A stretch of DNA of 64,000 nucleotides, taken from assembly GCA_944470555.2 (NCBI GenBank), contig OX104134.1, positions 69,062,678 to 69,126,677 on the forward strand, written 5' to 3'. Position numbers and translations under genes: made by a program. How positions within the stretch are numbered: position 1 is the first letter of the stretch; each line of letters opens with the position of its first letter. Shown one piece after another: positions 34,841 through 46,510 of this stretch. Source of the stretch: Heterobilharzia americana (Eukaryota; Platyhelminthes; Trematoda; Strigeidida; Schistosomatidae). The notes beneath the pieces are model-generated. The model ran no database searches. It was given only the letters and a program-made list of their open reading frames with translations, and had not been told where the DNA came from.

Positions 34841-37153
34841 ATAAATTAAATCTGAAACTAGACTTTTAACTGATGAGTCACGGGTCCGGTGAAGCTCCGT
34901 CTACTGAAATTTGGGCAACCAGGTGGTATCACTAGCCGTCATGCAATAGACATGACTTATTGTCTACTACATGTACGTGCACAAAGTTGTTGACTAGGTT
35001 TCGGTTCTATTTCAAATACCTAACTGATTTTGCTTGTCTACATTCACTTAGAAGTATGTCGGATAGGCAAAAAACTTAGTAAGAATTTCATACATGGTAG
35101 GCTAATTAGGTTTTCTCAATGTTAACATATTAGTGACTTTTATTTTGTTCAACAAAACGTTTTGGGTACATGAAAAGAAAGCAAAATACAAATCTTGAAC
35201 AGCAGATGAGGGAAAATTCCCATTATTAGGTTAACAAGAAAACAAAACATATTCATCAAGTCATACACTTGTATTGTTGTTCAGACAAAGGAATCGAATG
35301 AATTAGCTAATTCATTAAAACTCCTGAAGACTAATTACACAAGGTATGTAGAAATGAATATTTCTTCGCAACACAGGAATAGCTCTCAGAGCCATATGGA
35401 TCGTGATAAGAAGTCTGAATTTAAGCGTATAAAGAAATTCGCTACCATCTCATCATATTCACAATTTTACTACATCTCTTTCTGAGTGTCAATTGATAGT
35501 AGAATATCAACCAAGCAAGATTACTAGTCTTTCTTGAAAATAGATATTCCGTACGTTTGATAAGTTGTAAACAGATTTAACTGTTTATTGGTTGAAACCA
35601 GTCAGTAGACACTGTTTTTAATGCTTTTTGGCACTCATGGGAAACGAGTGTCTGAAGTATCTGGGAACTTGAGACACCTTGTTAGTGAATGCAGAAAAAT
35701 GTACAACCTAAGATGTTGGCTAACAGTCAAGATCCTTTGACCAATCAAACATAAATTGAAGCATTCTGCAATGGTGGATTTCTCTGTTCAGTAGTAGTGT
35801 TACAAACTAGATCAATACACTTAAACATGAACTTAGCACTTAACTCAATGACATTGCTTACTGCTCATGGACTAACCAATACAGATTTATATTATCTGTG
35901 TTGAACAGAATCACAGCACATACATAGTGGTTACATATAAGCATCACCATTCAGTAATACAGAGGAGAAAAGCCAATAACTGTGGGTCAAGACTGTTGTG
36001 GATAGAAACTTGAGATAAGATTCTCTTCTACTGACAACTAAGCAAGCATGAACTAGCCAAGTATGAATTACTAGCTTAGACGGTTTGATTCTCATAATTG
36101 TCGATTCATGTTTACCATTACAAAATGTGAGCACAAAAGACACAATTTTTCATCCCCGCTAACTGAAAATTTAACATAACTGGTTTCATAATAAATGGAA
36201 GAAAAAGTGTAGATGCTAATTTTTAGACGATACTGTGAAATGCTGTGAACGTATCAAGTAGTATTGAGTTTACTTGAAAATAACTGGATAAAAAACAGTC
36301 TGAAACGGTCAATTAAGCACAGAATTAACGCAATGCCGTAGAATATTATTCCTGATTAGATTAGTCCATATGATGTAGCACACAGTAATATAGTATTATT
36401 TACTAGATGACCTTTTGAGTAGAACTTATTGTTCAAAGTCATATCAAGGTAGAGTCACAAATTTTCCACTTAGTTCTTATCATTCCATTGTATCACATTC
36501 TTTGATTTATTTGGTAATAGAATTTAAACACATCTGAAGTTGATGTCGCGTTATTTCGATCACGTTTGTAACGCGTTGAACTGAGAGTTACTTTAAAGGT
36601 CACCCTAGCAACCGCTAAGTTCACCAATCAAACTTAAGAATTATGACTGAAGGGGGTAGTTTTTCATAGAATAGAGGAATTTAACTGCTTGTCTCAGCAT
36701 TTGTTAGGGTGGACTTAAAAGTCGCTCTTGAATTGACGAACATAGATTCAGTAGATCAATCTCTACCTCCAACCAACTACATTGGCTTTCAGAACTATAA
36801 CGCTTCCCCACCCAATTTTGTGGTTGTATACTACCACATGTATAGCCATGTTTGAATTCATATTCATGTTCATATTGGTAAGGTCTATCATTATGCAACT
36901 ATTTGGGTTCTCATATTCTTTTAACTTGACTAACCTCTATCAGTTAGTTTGACTTGTGTATTCGATGTCGCAGTCATTGTTATGTATTAAATTATTCTTT
37001 CTAAACAGGTCAATATAATCCACATGAAGAGATTTTGAAACCAATAGACCAATAGGTCTATCGCTAAACGTTTTCCAGTATATGACTAAGTATCTTGTAG
37101 GTAGACGGGTGGATTTTATTTTGCTAACAAATAATGCTAACAAACATCGACCG

Positions 37154-37156
<3 letters not shown>
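34841..37156. other. Intron sequence, no gene recognised
   Basis: No exon or element motifs recognised. Contains scattered short inverted repeats such as catgcaatagacatg (about 34940). Confidence 0.45.

Positions 37157-37186
<30 letters not shown>
37157..37186 (+). repeat. (TC)15 microsatellite
   Basis: Thirty bases of uninterrupted TC, in the PKD intron about 690 bp downstream (in the gene's sense) of the donor at 37872. Confidence 0.95.
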
Positions 37187-37189
<3 letters not shown>

Positions 37190-37872
37190 ATTCACAGTTT
37201 TGTTATATTTTATGATATATTTTAATAATCCAACATTGTCTTCGTTTTGTTTCAACGCTATCTTTGTTCATGCTTTGTCTTGAAAATTATTGTTTACATA
37301 TTATGCAACTTCATATTCTGTCCACCATTTGATGATGTTGGTTTCGATGCCCTTCGATGATTAGTTTTCACTTTACATCACACTTTTGAATTTTTTGCTC
37401 TTCACTCAACTTGACCTTTGTCACCAGTTCAAATTAATTAGTGCTTGTAACTATCTAATAAAGTGGAATAAAAATGCATATATTGAGATTGTACAACTAT
37501 GGAGAATGAAGTTTCTGGAAAATCTATCTCTACTGAACTTCTTGTTTTCTCTAATGTATTACAGACATGAACTATTCATGCACAAATATCATGAACTAAC
37601 GAACTATAGCAATGAATTTCAGTGGAAGTAGCTAAACGTATGGTCATTATAATGTAACAGGAGAAAACTCATATTAGTTGTTCGATTGCGTTTAACGACG
37701 AGTTGTGTTAGTCGTTAGTGTAGTTAAACACATAGGATCTAGTATTCAATTCCCTATAACGAAGATTAACTAGGATAAATTTAATAATCTGTATATAAGA
37801 CTTAAGAAGGTAATGAAATTAAACCAATCAAACAAGTTTATTTATTTATGATAATGGCAATATGATACTTAC

Positions 37873-38007
37873 CCGTACAGCGTAAACCTTGACGTACCAA
37901 ACCAAATAGTAATTCCCCACAATAATCACAAAAATGAGGTGACTGATAACTGTGTACTTGAAAGTTATGACCGACAACTTGTACTTGTCTTTCAATTTGA
38001 ACATTGT
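37873..38007 (-). CDS. PRKD: Protein kinase D-type gene, exon with first half of C1 domain
   Basis: Minus-strand exon of 135 bp between a good acceptor (pyrimidine-rich tract then catctag|ac) and donor (tacgg|gtaagt). It encodes [20 protein letters not shown], then [20 protein letters not shown] and LRCT. His13 and Cys26, Cys29 and Cys43 are the first zinc ligands of a C1 domain with exact spacing (H-x12-C-x2-C-x13-C-x2-C once joined to 22378-22517). The FCDYCGE...GLVRQGL core is closest to the first C1 domain of PKD (PRKD1-3) among C1 families I know. Upstream intron phase is 1. No N-terminal ubiquitin-like exon was found upstream. A conventional or novel PKC is the alternative but fits less well. 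Confidence 0.85.
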
Positions 38008-39607
38008 CTAGATGATTGAATAAAAAGGCAGAACAAAACGATGGTGCGAAATTAATAACCAATAAATGCAAGCTGCGTTGTATTCCTTTACACAAACAAA
38101 AGACAGTTCATAAGTTTCCCGAACTGAAAATCTACTCAGTGGCTTGATGACTGTCGCTGGTAACGAATGCGCAAATGTTCTGTCAGTGAACCATTCAAGT
38201 GAACCAGTTACCCTTTTTCGACCTTTTTCTACACTCATTTAGTCAGCTAGTCAGTCAAAATCAACATGAGATATACCATCACTGCGTAACAGTCGAAGTT
38301 AACTTACCGTATACCAGAACATTAAGGAAGAAGGCACTAGGATGAAAGATAGGGGAGAGTGTAGTCAAAAGTCATAGAAAATCATTAGAAGACTGGAAGA
38401 AGACATAAAATAATAACGAAGTGCTACAGGATGATTAAGACGATGATTATGTGTAGATTCATCTGTGTTATATCACGTTGTGACAAAGTATATCCATTTC
38501 GATAAAACACACCTTTAAATATCAATTAACCTGTAAATTCCCAAGGAAATCATGTCCATATTTACACTGAAACGCTCACATGATATGACAAATCTTAAAG
38601 AGAGCTTACATGAACTAATGACTATTTTTAACATACATATTTATTGTTTTTTCTTAAACTAGCCAGAATGAAATGTAACTCAACTATTTCACACCAAGAT
38701 ACTTTAATGTCTCTACAGTGTCAGACTGAAGTGATAAGGATATTCTTTGTTAACATTTCAGCAAGTCTACATTTAGGTTTCTAATGATATGTGGTGTCAT
38801 TGCGTTTACCTATTGTTTGTTTTGACTACAAAGTCTAAGTATTGAATTCCTATTGGAGATAAATTGTTTTTGTTTTTTATCTAATACTTTCACTTACTAA
38901 CCCAGCAGTTTAATTACTTTCATCACACTGTAAACTATTCAATTACCAGAGTCAATTCGAGCATTTGCGTAATGGGAATCACATGAGACTTAGTTGTAAA
39001 TTAAAGCTTAGCTTTCCATAAAAATAAAAATGTACGAACTCCAATATGAAATAATTTATACCGTTATTGATATTCGGATTCAGAGAATAAGAATTGTACA
39101 TATTATGTTACTAATCGATACAAGTAGACAGAGGAGGATGGTTTAAATTGATTATGGACTGGCACCCTACCAGCTAAGCTGTGAGATGAATATTTTGTCC
39201 AGGACTTGGCTTCATTCTAATCCCAGAAGATTTTGCAAGTAGTTATAAATGATCGACTTCAGTCTGCATTGGTCTTTATAGAGGCTACCTATATCTACAT
39301 ATAAACCAGTTCGCTGAAATAGCACGCCGAACACTGGAAATTCAGTGATATCCCCATTGTCATATTACCCATTCTTAGTTGCTTAATAAAATGTATTGGC
39401 CACTTTTGAGATTTATTTACCAATTTCTGAAGTGCAATTTGCTTGACATCATACTATTTGAAGCAGTTTATAGAAAATTGTTCTCAATCTAGATTTTATG
39501 CCTGTTATTAATAAAGAACATATAGTATCTGTCTTATTCAGTGAAGTCGGTAGCACTGATTACACTTTAAAATTGCGTGAACACAGCCTGCTGACGTGTT
39601 CTAAAAG
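38008..39607. other. Upstream PKD intron or flank, no gene recognised
   Basis: AT-rich. The 76-codon minus frame at 38008-38238 overlaps the exon in another frame and lies mainly in the intron; not a gene. Confidence 0.45.
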
Positions 39608-40094
39608 CAGTTAGCGAACCACTGAAGACCTGAGAGTACCGAACATTAGTTTCGTTCCAGTTGGGGACTCCTCAGGAATGAGCATCCGCGACCCCCTCAG
39701 AGACCGTAAGCAGTGCCTACCAATCTCATGGTAAGCACGTTGCCAATGTTCATTAGTGGCATTCTTTGAGATGGACTTCCTGAGATTCTAATGGAAAGCC
39801 GTAAACTGTGGGGTTGATTAGGTTGTTTGTGGGGACAAATAAGCCTCGATGTCATTTGATGATACCTGTGCTATATCTGGACTCGACAAAAGTGGGATAC
39901 TGTGAACCATTGAATTTCAATCCAGTGGCTAAATGGCAACACTCTTGGGGTGAGATTGAAGGACTTTGGTGACACCACTGGTGGAGTCATTCGTACACAC
40001 TGCTGATGAGTCTCGTACTAGGACGAAACAGTTGTTTAGTGCTTCAGGGTTTCCAATGACCCTCCAAGTGGTGTTAGTCCATGATGAATACCGC
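39608..40094. mobile_element. Composite inverted SINE unit (intermediate age)
   Basis: Left, minus-strand SINE tail and ribozyme zone (ttagtttcgttcc ... ggggactcctcagg). Middle, ggcattctttgagatggact and attctaatggaaagccgtaa, shared with the 23147 copy. Right, a plus-strand 5' module (tcgacaaaagtgggatactg), tRNA-like head (tccagtggctaaatggcaac), hammerhead (39998-40041) and tail to catgatgaatacc. Ends directly before PLE sequence at 40100. Confidence 0.72.
39998..40041 (+). ncRNA. Hammerhead ribozyme, GUU cleavage triplet
   Basis: Stem I CACUG (39998-40002) with UAGUG (40037-40041); core CUGAUGA (40003-40009); stem II GUCU/GGAC around CGUACUA; GAAA (40025-40028); minimal stem III with AGUU loop; predicted cleavage after 40036 (GUU, permitted by the NUH rule). 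Stem I differs from the 53927 copy yet still pairs. Structure seen in sequence; activity inferred. Confidence 0.6.
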
Positions 40095-40099
40095 TATGA

Positions 40100-40560
40100 A
40101 AACCGGAATTACTAGCTCTGAAGAAGTTGAATGGAAACAGTCTTGTAATTGCTAAAGGTGATAAAGGAAGTTCAACTGTACTCATGAACTGATCTAATTA
40201 CCTCTTGATGTTCATTAAACTCATCCAAATGGATCCATATGAAGAAATTCAGAAACCTTCAGAGATTCATGAATAAGATTAAGAGGTCTACAGATGATGT
40301 AGCGTAATGAATGAAGCCGTCCCTGTGTGAGTCAAAATTGTCCACTTCAGTGCCTTACGCAATCAATCCTAGTAGAATGTATGATGCTAATAAGGTTTGC
40401 TATTCATTTTATCCCATTGGATTGGCAGCTGACTTTAGAGACATCTCACCATATGAACCAGCTTCACATTTAGCATTGATGTTATGCCCTGTCATAAACC
40501 ACTGAAAATCAAGACTAACCAACTCATATGAAATGAAGTAAAGGTTGGACAACATTCAAA
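40100..40560 (+). mobile_element. Penelope-like element remnant, RT N-terminal part
   Basis: 40118-40200 reads ALKKLNGNSLVIAKGDKGSS then TVLMN, the PLE block L..L..N..IVI.KADKGS.TVVMN. 40311-40505 continues NPSRMYDANKVC and then DFRDISPYEPASHLALMLCP, matching PRMYGLPKVHK...PIRPIV.FRDSPTY.LASHLA..L.PV. Later RT blocks are not recognisable. Begins right after the composite SINE. Confidence 0.7.
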
Positions 40561-40888
40561 TGGAAGAGGATTTTCCTCTTCATGACTAATTAACATGGAT
40601 TTGTTTGCACCCTAGTGACCAATTCATGCATTTATAACCGTGTAATAGTAAAGCCGAATTCATTTTTGATTTGATTCTACTGAGAAACTACGTATCGTAG
40701 CTTGGAACGAATCTTACAAGACGGTGGAATTATGCCATGCTTTCTGTACATGACTAGAACAATGTCATCGAGGTGAGCTCATGTACAAACTAATTTTTGC
40801 TTAAAATTCTCATATTTACAAAACCAAATCTGTTAGTTAATTGGAAGAAGCATAGGCCTAGGTTTTGTGCTTGTTGGTACATATCCAT

Positions 40889-41027
40889 AAACTGTGTCTA
40901 CAACCTTAAGAGAACTAAAATCCCTCCTGAGATTCAAACTGACATCATCCACTGCTCCAGTTAGAGATGCTGCAGCTTGGCTATTCGAGCAATTCAACGG
41001 AGACAATCCAAGTGACATTTTATCACA
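40889..41027 (+). CDS. Possible internal exon of unknown gene (low confidence)
   Basis: An open frame, bounded upstream by a stop at 40886, reads STTLRELKSLLRFKLTSS then APVRDAAAWLFEQFNGDN and PSDILS. It ends at a strong donor (tcaca|gtaagt). Composition is globular-protein-like and uninterrupted. No family recognised and the acceptor is unclear (several AGs at 40860-40915). If the donor is not used, the frame ends in a stop at 41028. It could also be a diverged transposon ORF, since a PLE lies just upstream. Confidence 0.28.
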
Positions 41028-42029
41028 GTAAGTAAAACGTTTTACTCAGGTCAAACATGATTACCTTTTCGTGGGTGTCCAATGCTTAAACCGAACTGAT
41101 AGATGCCTTACCATATGTTATCTCCTCATCTTACATGTATCAATTTAATTCTTCCTCAGGAACAAATTACCTGAGGAGTATGATTAGACAGATGTATTTT
41201 CATACACATGAACATTTCCTAGCTCGCTATGAAAAAACTGAAGTCAAAGAGATAAGATTTATCATCTTGGCACACGTGATAGACTCAGATGACCATACAG
41301 ATGCTAATGCAGGTCTTACAGTCATGCGGGGTGTTCCGAAAGCAACACTTCATGAGGCTCACCAACTTCTTCACCAAGTATCTGAAGGTGTGACAATAAG
41401 ATGGATTACACCCACACCTTGCATTCAGAAGGGATACTTTTACAAGTTACTGCTCCCTAGGTTTTCGATAAGCTTCGTTTGTGTTCCGTTTTATTTTTTC
41501 CATTTTTCATAACATTCCTTATGTACACATAATTCATCGTAACACTGAAATACTTAACAAGAAAATTCCATCTGCTTACAGTCCATAACTCCCATTCTCT
41601 GCTGAAAAAGTATTTGCTTGAAACTTGGTTTGCTTTTACATTATAAAATTCTAATTAATGACCGTAGAACCTAGTGAAAATTTATTGAGAAAAATTCTTT
41701 TTCCATATTGTCTTCAAATTAATGAAGTGAGAATCGATGAGTTCCGAAGATCTTCATTATTTCCCCCTAAACAATACTTCATACCTAACTAGTCGGTTGA
41801 CAAATAGGTGTATGCATTACACTACAAACATACATACAACGCCCATGACTTTAGAAGCATTCCTGTGTCTTCACATTATTGTTCCATTATTTGAAAACGA
41901 AACTGCTCAACTGGCACAGAATCAGCATGTTATAAACTTTTGTCGAAAGTAAAATGTAGCTTAACAAAAACTATTTTATGACCCGTACAGAAACTTTAAA
42001 GACAACCGTAAAAGGTCTGTTCTTATTTG
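41028..42029. other. Unassigned; 125-codon frame at 41135-41512
   Basis: The frame has a protein-like middle (IIDAHVIDSDDHTD-like, then LHEAHQLLHQVSEG) but no recognisable family, and ends in a hydrophobic AT-rich tail. Not called as a gene. Confidence 0.3.
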
Positions 42030-44470
42030 ATAGTTGGAGGCAGTTGGCTGGAAGTTTCCTTCGACCTAGGTTTAATGTTTGTTGACATTGGTTAGTAGAA
42101 CTTATTAGTAACCTAGAGGGGGTTTATGTCCCCTATTTCATTATTATTTGTCCTTTAGGTTCCTAGTGAAACATGGGGCTCCAGTAACACGTCTTTTGAA
42201 CCTGGCTTTACGAATGCCCAGAAGTTTTCATTGCTTCCACACACGACCTCCTCCATGTCACCCTCAGCTAAGACGCCCAACTCGTCGTTACCCACGCGGG
42301 TTCCAATCAAGAAACTGACCTCGCACGTGATGTCCTCACTCGGTCTTGTCAGTGTATGTCCAATTCATCTCCACTTTCTTCTGTATATTTGTTGGGTGAC
42401 AGGTTTTTGGTTGGTTGGTTACCAGCCACAGTTTCTTGTTGCTTATTCTCTCTGCTCATTTCATCTTCAGTATCGAATGAGCGTAGGTGGCACCTGATGA
42501 TGCATGTCTGCAGTTTCTTGGAAATTCTTTTCGTAACGCGCCAAGTCTCTCAACCATCACATGGAAGCACTGACTTGACTGAATTAGTGTTGAAAATCGT
42601 GATCTCGTTCTTGATGCTGAGTGCAGCAGATCTCCACACTGGTTTCAGATTCATGAAGGCCTGTCTCACTTTTCCGATCCTGGCTTTGAAGTCCTCATCT
42701 GTCCCGCCTGTAGTTGAACCAATGCTGCCTAGGTATATGAAAGAGACCACTTTTTTTAGGTTCCACCCTTCAATGGTTACTGGTCCTTGGTGCTGATGCT
42801 GTTGTTGGTTGGGTATCTTCAAAACTCCCGTCTTCTCTACATTCACTTGAAGTCCCGTCTTCGCTATCTCGCCTCTTCTGTCAACTTGTTAGTCTTCGCC
42901 TGTAGATATTCGAGTTTGTGCGACATTAGACACAAATCATTCTAAGGTCTTTTCATCGACCCAGCCAACGAATGCCCATCTTCCACTCTTCACAGTTTCT
43001 TGCATGATCCAGTCGAGTTCAGTCGACTACAATCAGGAAGATCATCGGTGATAGTAGGCGACAACCTTGTTTTATTCCTGTCTTCACTCTGAAGGCATCA
43101 CTCAGCTTCCATTGCCAGTCACTTGGTATGTAGCATCAAATAGAATATAGCTGTTGAATGAGGTTGATAAAAGTTTGTGGCACTGAAACCGTAGTGTTGA
43201 AGCAGCTGCCTGCCAAATAAATTTTCAGTCGACGCTGTCTATGGCCTTTTCAAAGTCGATGAAGTTGAGGTTGAGTTGACTGTCATTCTATACTCTGTCC
43301 AATGATGATGTGTAGCGTATCGTTGCAATTTGATGTGCATATGATTTGTTCTTCCTCAAACCAGCAGCCTGTTCAGGTTGTAATTTTGAATCGAGATCAT
43401 TTCTAGTCTCTCTGGCCTAATAGTTTGCTTGGATGGGTAGGGACAGGAGCATGATTCAGCACCAATTCTTGCAAAGACTTAGGTCTCCCTTCTTTGGAAG
43501 TTTTACAAGGTGGCTATTCTTCCAATCGGCAGCCACTTTTCCTTCCTTCCAAATCTTCTGCAGTAGTGGTGTGGGCATGTCTGCTGCCGTTGTACACACT
43601 ACTTCCAATCAGTAAATCGTTGGATGCACAGAAGTCTGCAAATAGTTTTCCATTCTCATTCATCTCATTGAGCGCTTCTGAACCCATGATAAGTTTTCTC
43701 CCTGTGTTGTCCGCTACCAGTTTGGCATTCATGTCACACCACCTATTAGAATTTCGATGTCACCAACTGGAGTTTTGTCCAAAAATGATTGCAGCTGTCT
43801 GTAGAATTCCTCCTTCTTCTCTTGGTCCGCGTCTGCATTATTTGTAGGTGCGTAGCATAGCATTGTATGATTGTGACTTTCCTTCCTTTTAAGTTGAATC
43901 TTACTGTCATAATCCCAATAATGGAGGAGACTGGTTTCCACTGCATGACAGAGAGCTTTTGATGCTGTTAGGGACATCATGATAGCCACTACAAGACTCA
44001 ATATGGTGTGCTCGTGGTTGTCGTCTGGGTGACAACACAGGAGTAGATTACTGATTCTCTAGTTGGCAGTTTGGAGAGTTCACTTCCATTCCATCTGCTT
44101 TCGCAAATTCCTAGCACTTTTATGCTACACCTTCCCATTTCTTTTGCAATCTGGTCAGCCTTGCTAGGCTCATACATGGTGTGGACACCCCATGTCCCTA
44201 TTCTTACTTTCTATTTCATCGAGAGAAGACAAATCAGCCAATCGGCTTCATGAAGACTTTCACCAACCGGCGTCATTTCGTCTCTTCGATTCCAGCGAGG
44301 AATAAGTTTATTTTTATTTTCTGTGTACTTTGAAGTTTCTTTAGAGATTGGATTGGTTATAAGGGGTAGGGTTGTTAGCCCTACGCCCAACCTTCCCTCT
44401 TTTCTCGGGCTTAGGACTGGCTAGTAACTAGTGAAGTAGTTAACTACACGAGGCTGATGTCCCCTAACAG
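42030..44470 (-). mobile_element. RTE-clade (SR2-like) retrotransposon, internally deleted
   Basis: Reading the minus strand: 5' UTR to about 44290; endonuclease from about 44210 (GVHTMYEPSKADQIAKEMGR, then IKVLGICESRWNGSELSKL); 43990-43740 IQLKRKESHN, MLCYAPTNNADADQEKKEEF, YRQLQSFLDKTPVGDIEILI; 43735-43620 ...IMGSEALNEMNENGKLFADF, CASNDLLIG. Then a jump of roughly 200 residues to RT sequence at about 43600: AADMPTPLLQKIWKEGKVAA, DWKNSHLVKLPKKGDLSLCK; 43260 NFIDFEKA; 43080 GCRLLSPMIFLIVVD; 42950 LCLMSHKLEYLQAKTNKLTE; 42846-42550 VNVEKTGVLKIPNQQQHQHQ ... SFIYLGSIGSTTGGTDEDFK ... AFMNLKPVWRSAALSIKNEI. The FADD catalytic box is destroyed. Non-autonomous. Confidence 0.9.
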
Positions 44471-45139
44471 ATTCCTAGCAAAATGTCAACTCACAGGACT
44501 GGCAATACAAATCTGTCTATCTTCCCTATTTAACCTTGTAAGCCAAATGATACTTTAAAGATGTTATCAAGAACTTAGTAAGAATTGCAGTGAATTGAGT
44601 GATATCCAGAGTTAAAAACTGGCACTGGGCATTATTTCTCAGGGGAGAGGATAGCGAATTTATTTCATTCATCCAGCAAGTGAGAACATCAAATGGATGA
44701 CAGAGAAGTCTAATATGTAGAATGTAAAATAATTAGTTTGAAAGATATCAGGATTCCAACAAAGTAAATGTACACCTATGCCATTTTTTTCAGCTTCATT
44801 TGTACAAAGTTGATATAACTTTTCACATTCTAAGCTTTGTCTTATTTTTCTCCCTTTTATCTAATACATCAAGATGCACACATACCTTTGGTAAGCTTTT
44901 GAATGAAATATTTACCAAAGTATCCAGGAATATAAAATGTAACCATCGCGCTGTATATCCGACTAATTTTCTTAACATTACAGTGAGATCATTAATCTCT
45001 AACGCTGTATCTTTTAATCAGCGTATTTGACAGTGCTGAGCAGTGAAATTCATTACTTGTATTTTATCTTATTTGAGAATTATTTAGTGAACTGAAAACT
45101 TTATTCAGAGTCTGAATCAGTAATAATAATTAGTTTCTT
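44471..45139. other. No recognised feature
   Basis: AT-rich spacer between the RTE and the unknown repeat. Confidence 0.5.
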
Positions 45140-46510
45140 TCAGACAATATGCCGTTTGAAATTCTCAGCATGTACTATAACAATAAAAACCTACTCTTTT
45201 ACACCATATTCGGTAGTAATAATCATGACAATTAAAGCATCTAAATAATATTTATGAAGACAGTGATCCATGAATAACAACAAGAATGAACTGGATATTC
45301 ATTCATGGTTACAAAGATCTAGCAGTCCCTTTCTTCACACAAGATGCCTGCTACATAACGTACACATGCATCTCGTTACTAAATCATATGAGCACTGTCT
45401 TATGCAACTGCCTTAAGTCTTCACTAAGCAAACGCAAGTAGAAAGTTGTAGGTGGAGAGAATACACAGCGTCAGACAAAATGACTGTAGCCAATCGCCAG
45501 CATGAATACAAATGATGGCCGACTACAGTGTCAATCAGTCGATTCATGTCTACACCAATAAGCTTAATGATAATGTTCAAAGCCCTATACAGTATAACTA
45601 CGTTTGTTTTCAGCAATCCCATTAAGAATAACAAACAAAAAGATGACTAATAAAAATACAGAAACTAGTAAATTCCAAATAGGAGGTTTAGTTATTCCAG
45701 AGAGTCTCAGCTTTCGTATGCAGTAAGTCAAACGAAATGCATTTTTGAAGTCAGTAGCATATGAGATGACCAACAAAGGTAAGAAAAAAACTCAATTCAA
45801 GTTAGGTAAGATTTGATTCACTTTCAATACTACAAGAGTCATAAAACAAAGCAACTCACACAAGTCTTATATAAACCTGAAACTAAGATGAGCAGTCTGA
45901 TATTTAGAAAGGTCAATTTCGGATGTGTACAACTGCCTTTGATTATAATCCAGTTGAGTAAGAACTGGCACAGAAACTGCCACGTCGTTGGCATATACTG
46001 GCTGAAATTAATTTTGGCAGAATAATGTAAGTCATGTGAAAAGGAAGAGAGTATTAATTGCAGAAATGCAGTACATTGAGACACATGAACTTCAGTAAGT
46101 AATGAAGTTGGGCACTTCCTTTTTAAACAGTATACTACTATACATTTCAGAATAATGAGAATGCAGTCAGTTTGTGATTCAGGATTCAGTATGTGTCGTG
46201 GTAGGCATATATTAACGAGATGGACTTAGAGACAGAGTTAAGCATAGACGTGAACCCTAAGAGGGCCCAGTAATCATACTTGATGCCTCAGTTGAGACTT
46301 GAGTCAAGATTATTATGGTGAAAGAGAATGGGAACATCTAAAGTTTTCTGCTGTGTTTTATAAGTGAATTGTTTTGAATCTCTGAAAGCCTTCAATGAAG
46401 ATTGATGCAGAAGTAGAATTTGTTCCTGTATTATTTTCAACCAGGTGGTGATTGTGTAATTAGATCTAGACTTTATTTTCGATCCTATGAAGGGATTCGA
46501 TAAATAGTTC
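45140..46510 (-). repeat. Unknown interspersed repeat, copy B
   Basis: Inverted relative to 17040-18430. The core 45745-46084 is about 90% identical by eye to 17110-17450. It has about 325 bp (46088-46412) not present in copy A and lacks copy A's SINE. No splice signals bound the extra 325 bp, so it is not simply a retained intron. Protein-like readings in the core occur on both strands and are probably chance. Confidence 0.7.

Larger units (their letters stand above)
22518..37872 (-). other. PRKD: PKD intron, about 15.4 kb, packed with transposons
   Basis: Inferred by joining the two C1 half-exons. Donor GTAAGT at 37867-37872 and acceptor TAG at 22518-22520 (minus strand), phase 1. It contains a composite SINE unit, two PLE remnants, LINE copy B, a PLE terminal hairpin and a (TC)15 tract, most of them antisense or degenerate. 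Confidence 0.75.

Noticed and set aside
34871..34900. ctgatgagtcacgggtccgg, followed by tgaagctcc, looks like the start of a hammerhead
   Set aside because: The CUGAUGA box is present and a short stem II could form, but GAAA is absent (gaagc) and no stem I/III closes around it.
36940..37188. 82-codon minus ORF beginning with RERERE
   Set aside because: Product of the (TC)15 tract.
37838..38095. 85-codon minus ORF starting at an upstream Met
   Set aside because: Residues before the catctag acceptor are intronic. Similarity to PKD begins after it.
42356..42796. 146-codon plus ORF, the longest in the window
   Set aside because: Antisense shadow of the RTE reverse transcriptase, which reads clearly on the minus strand.
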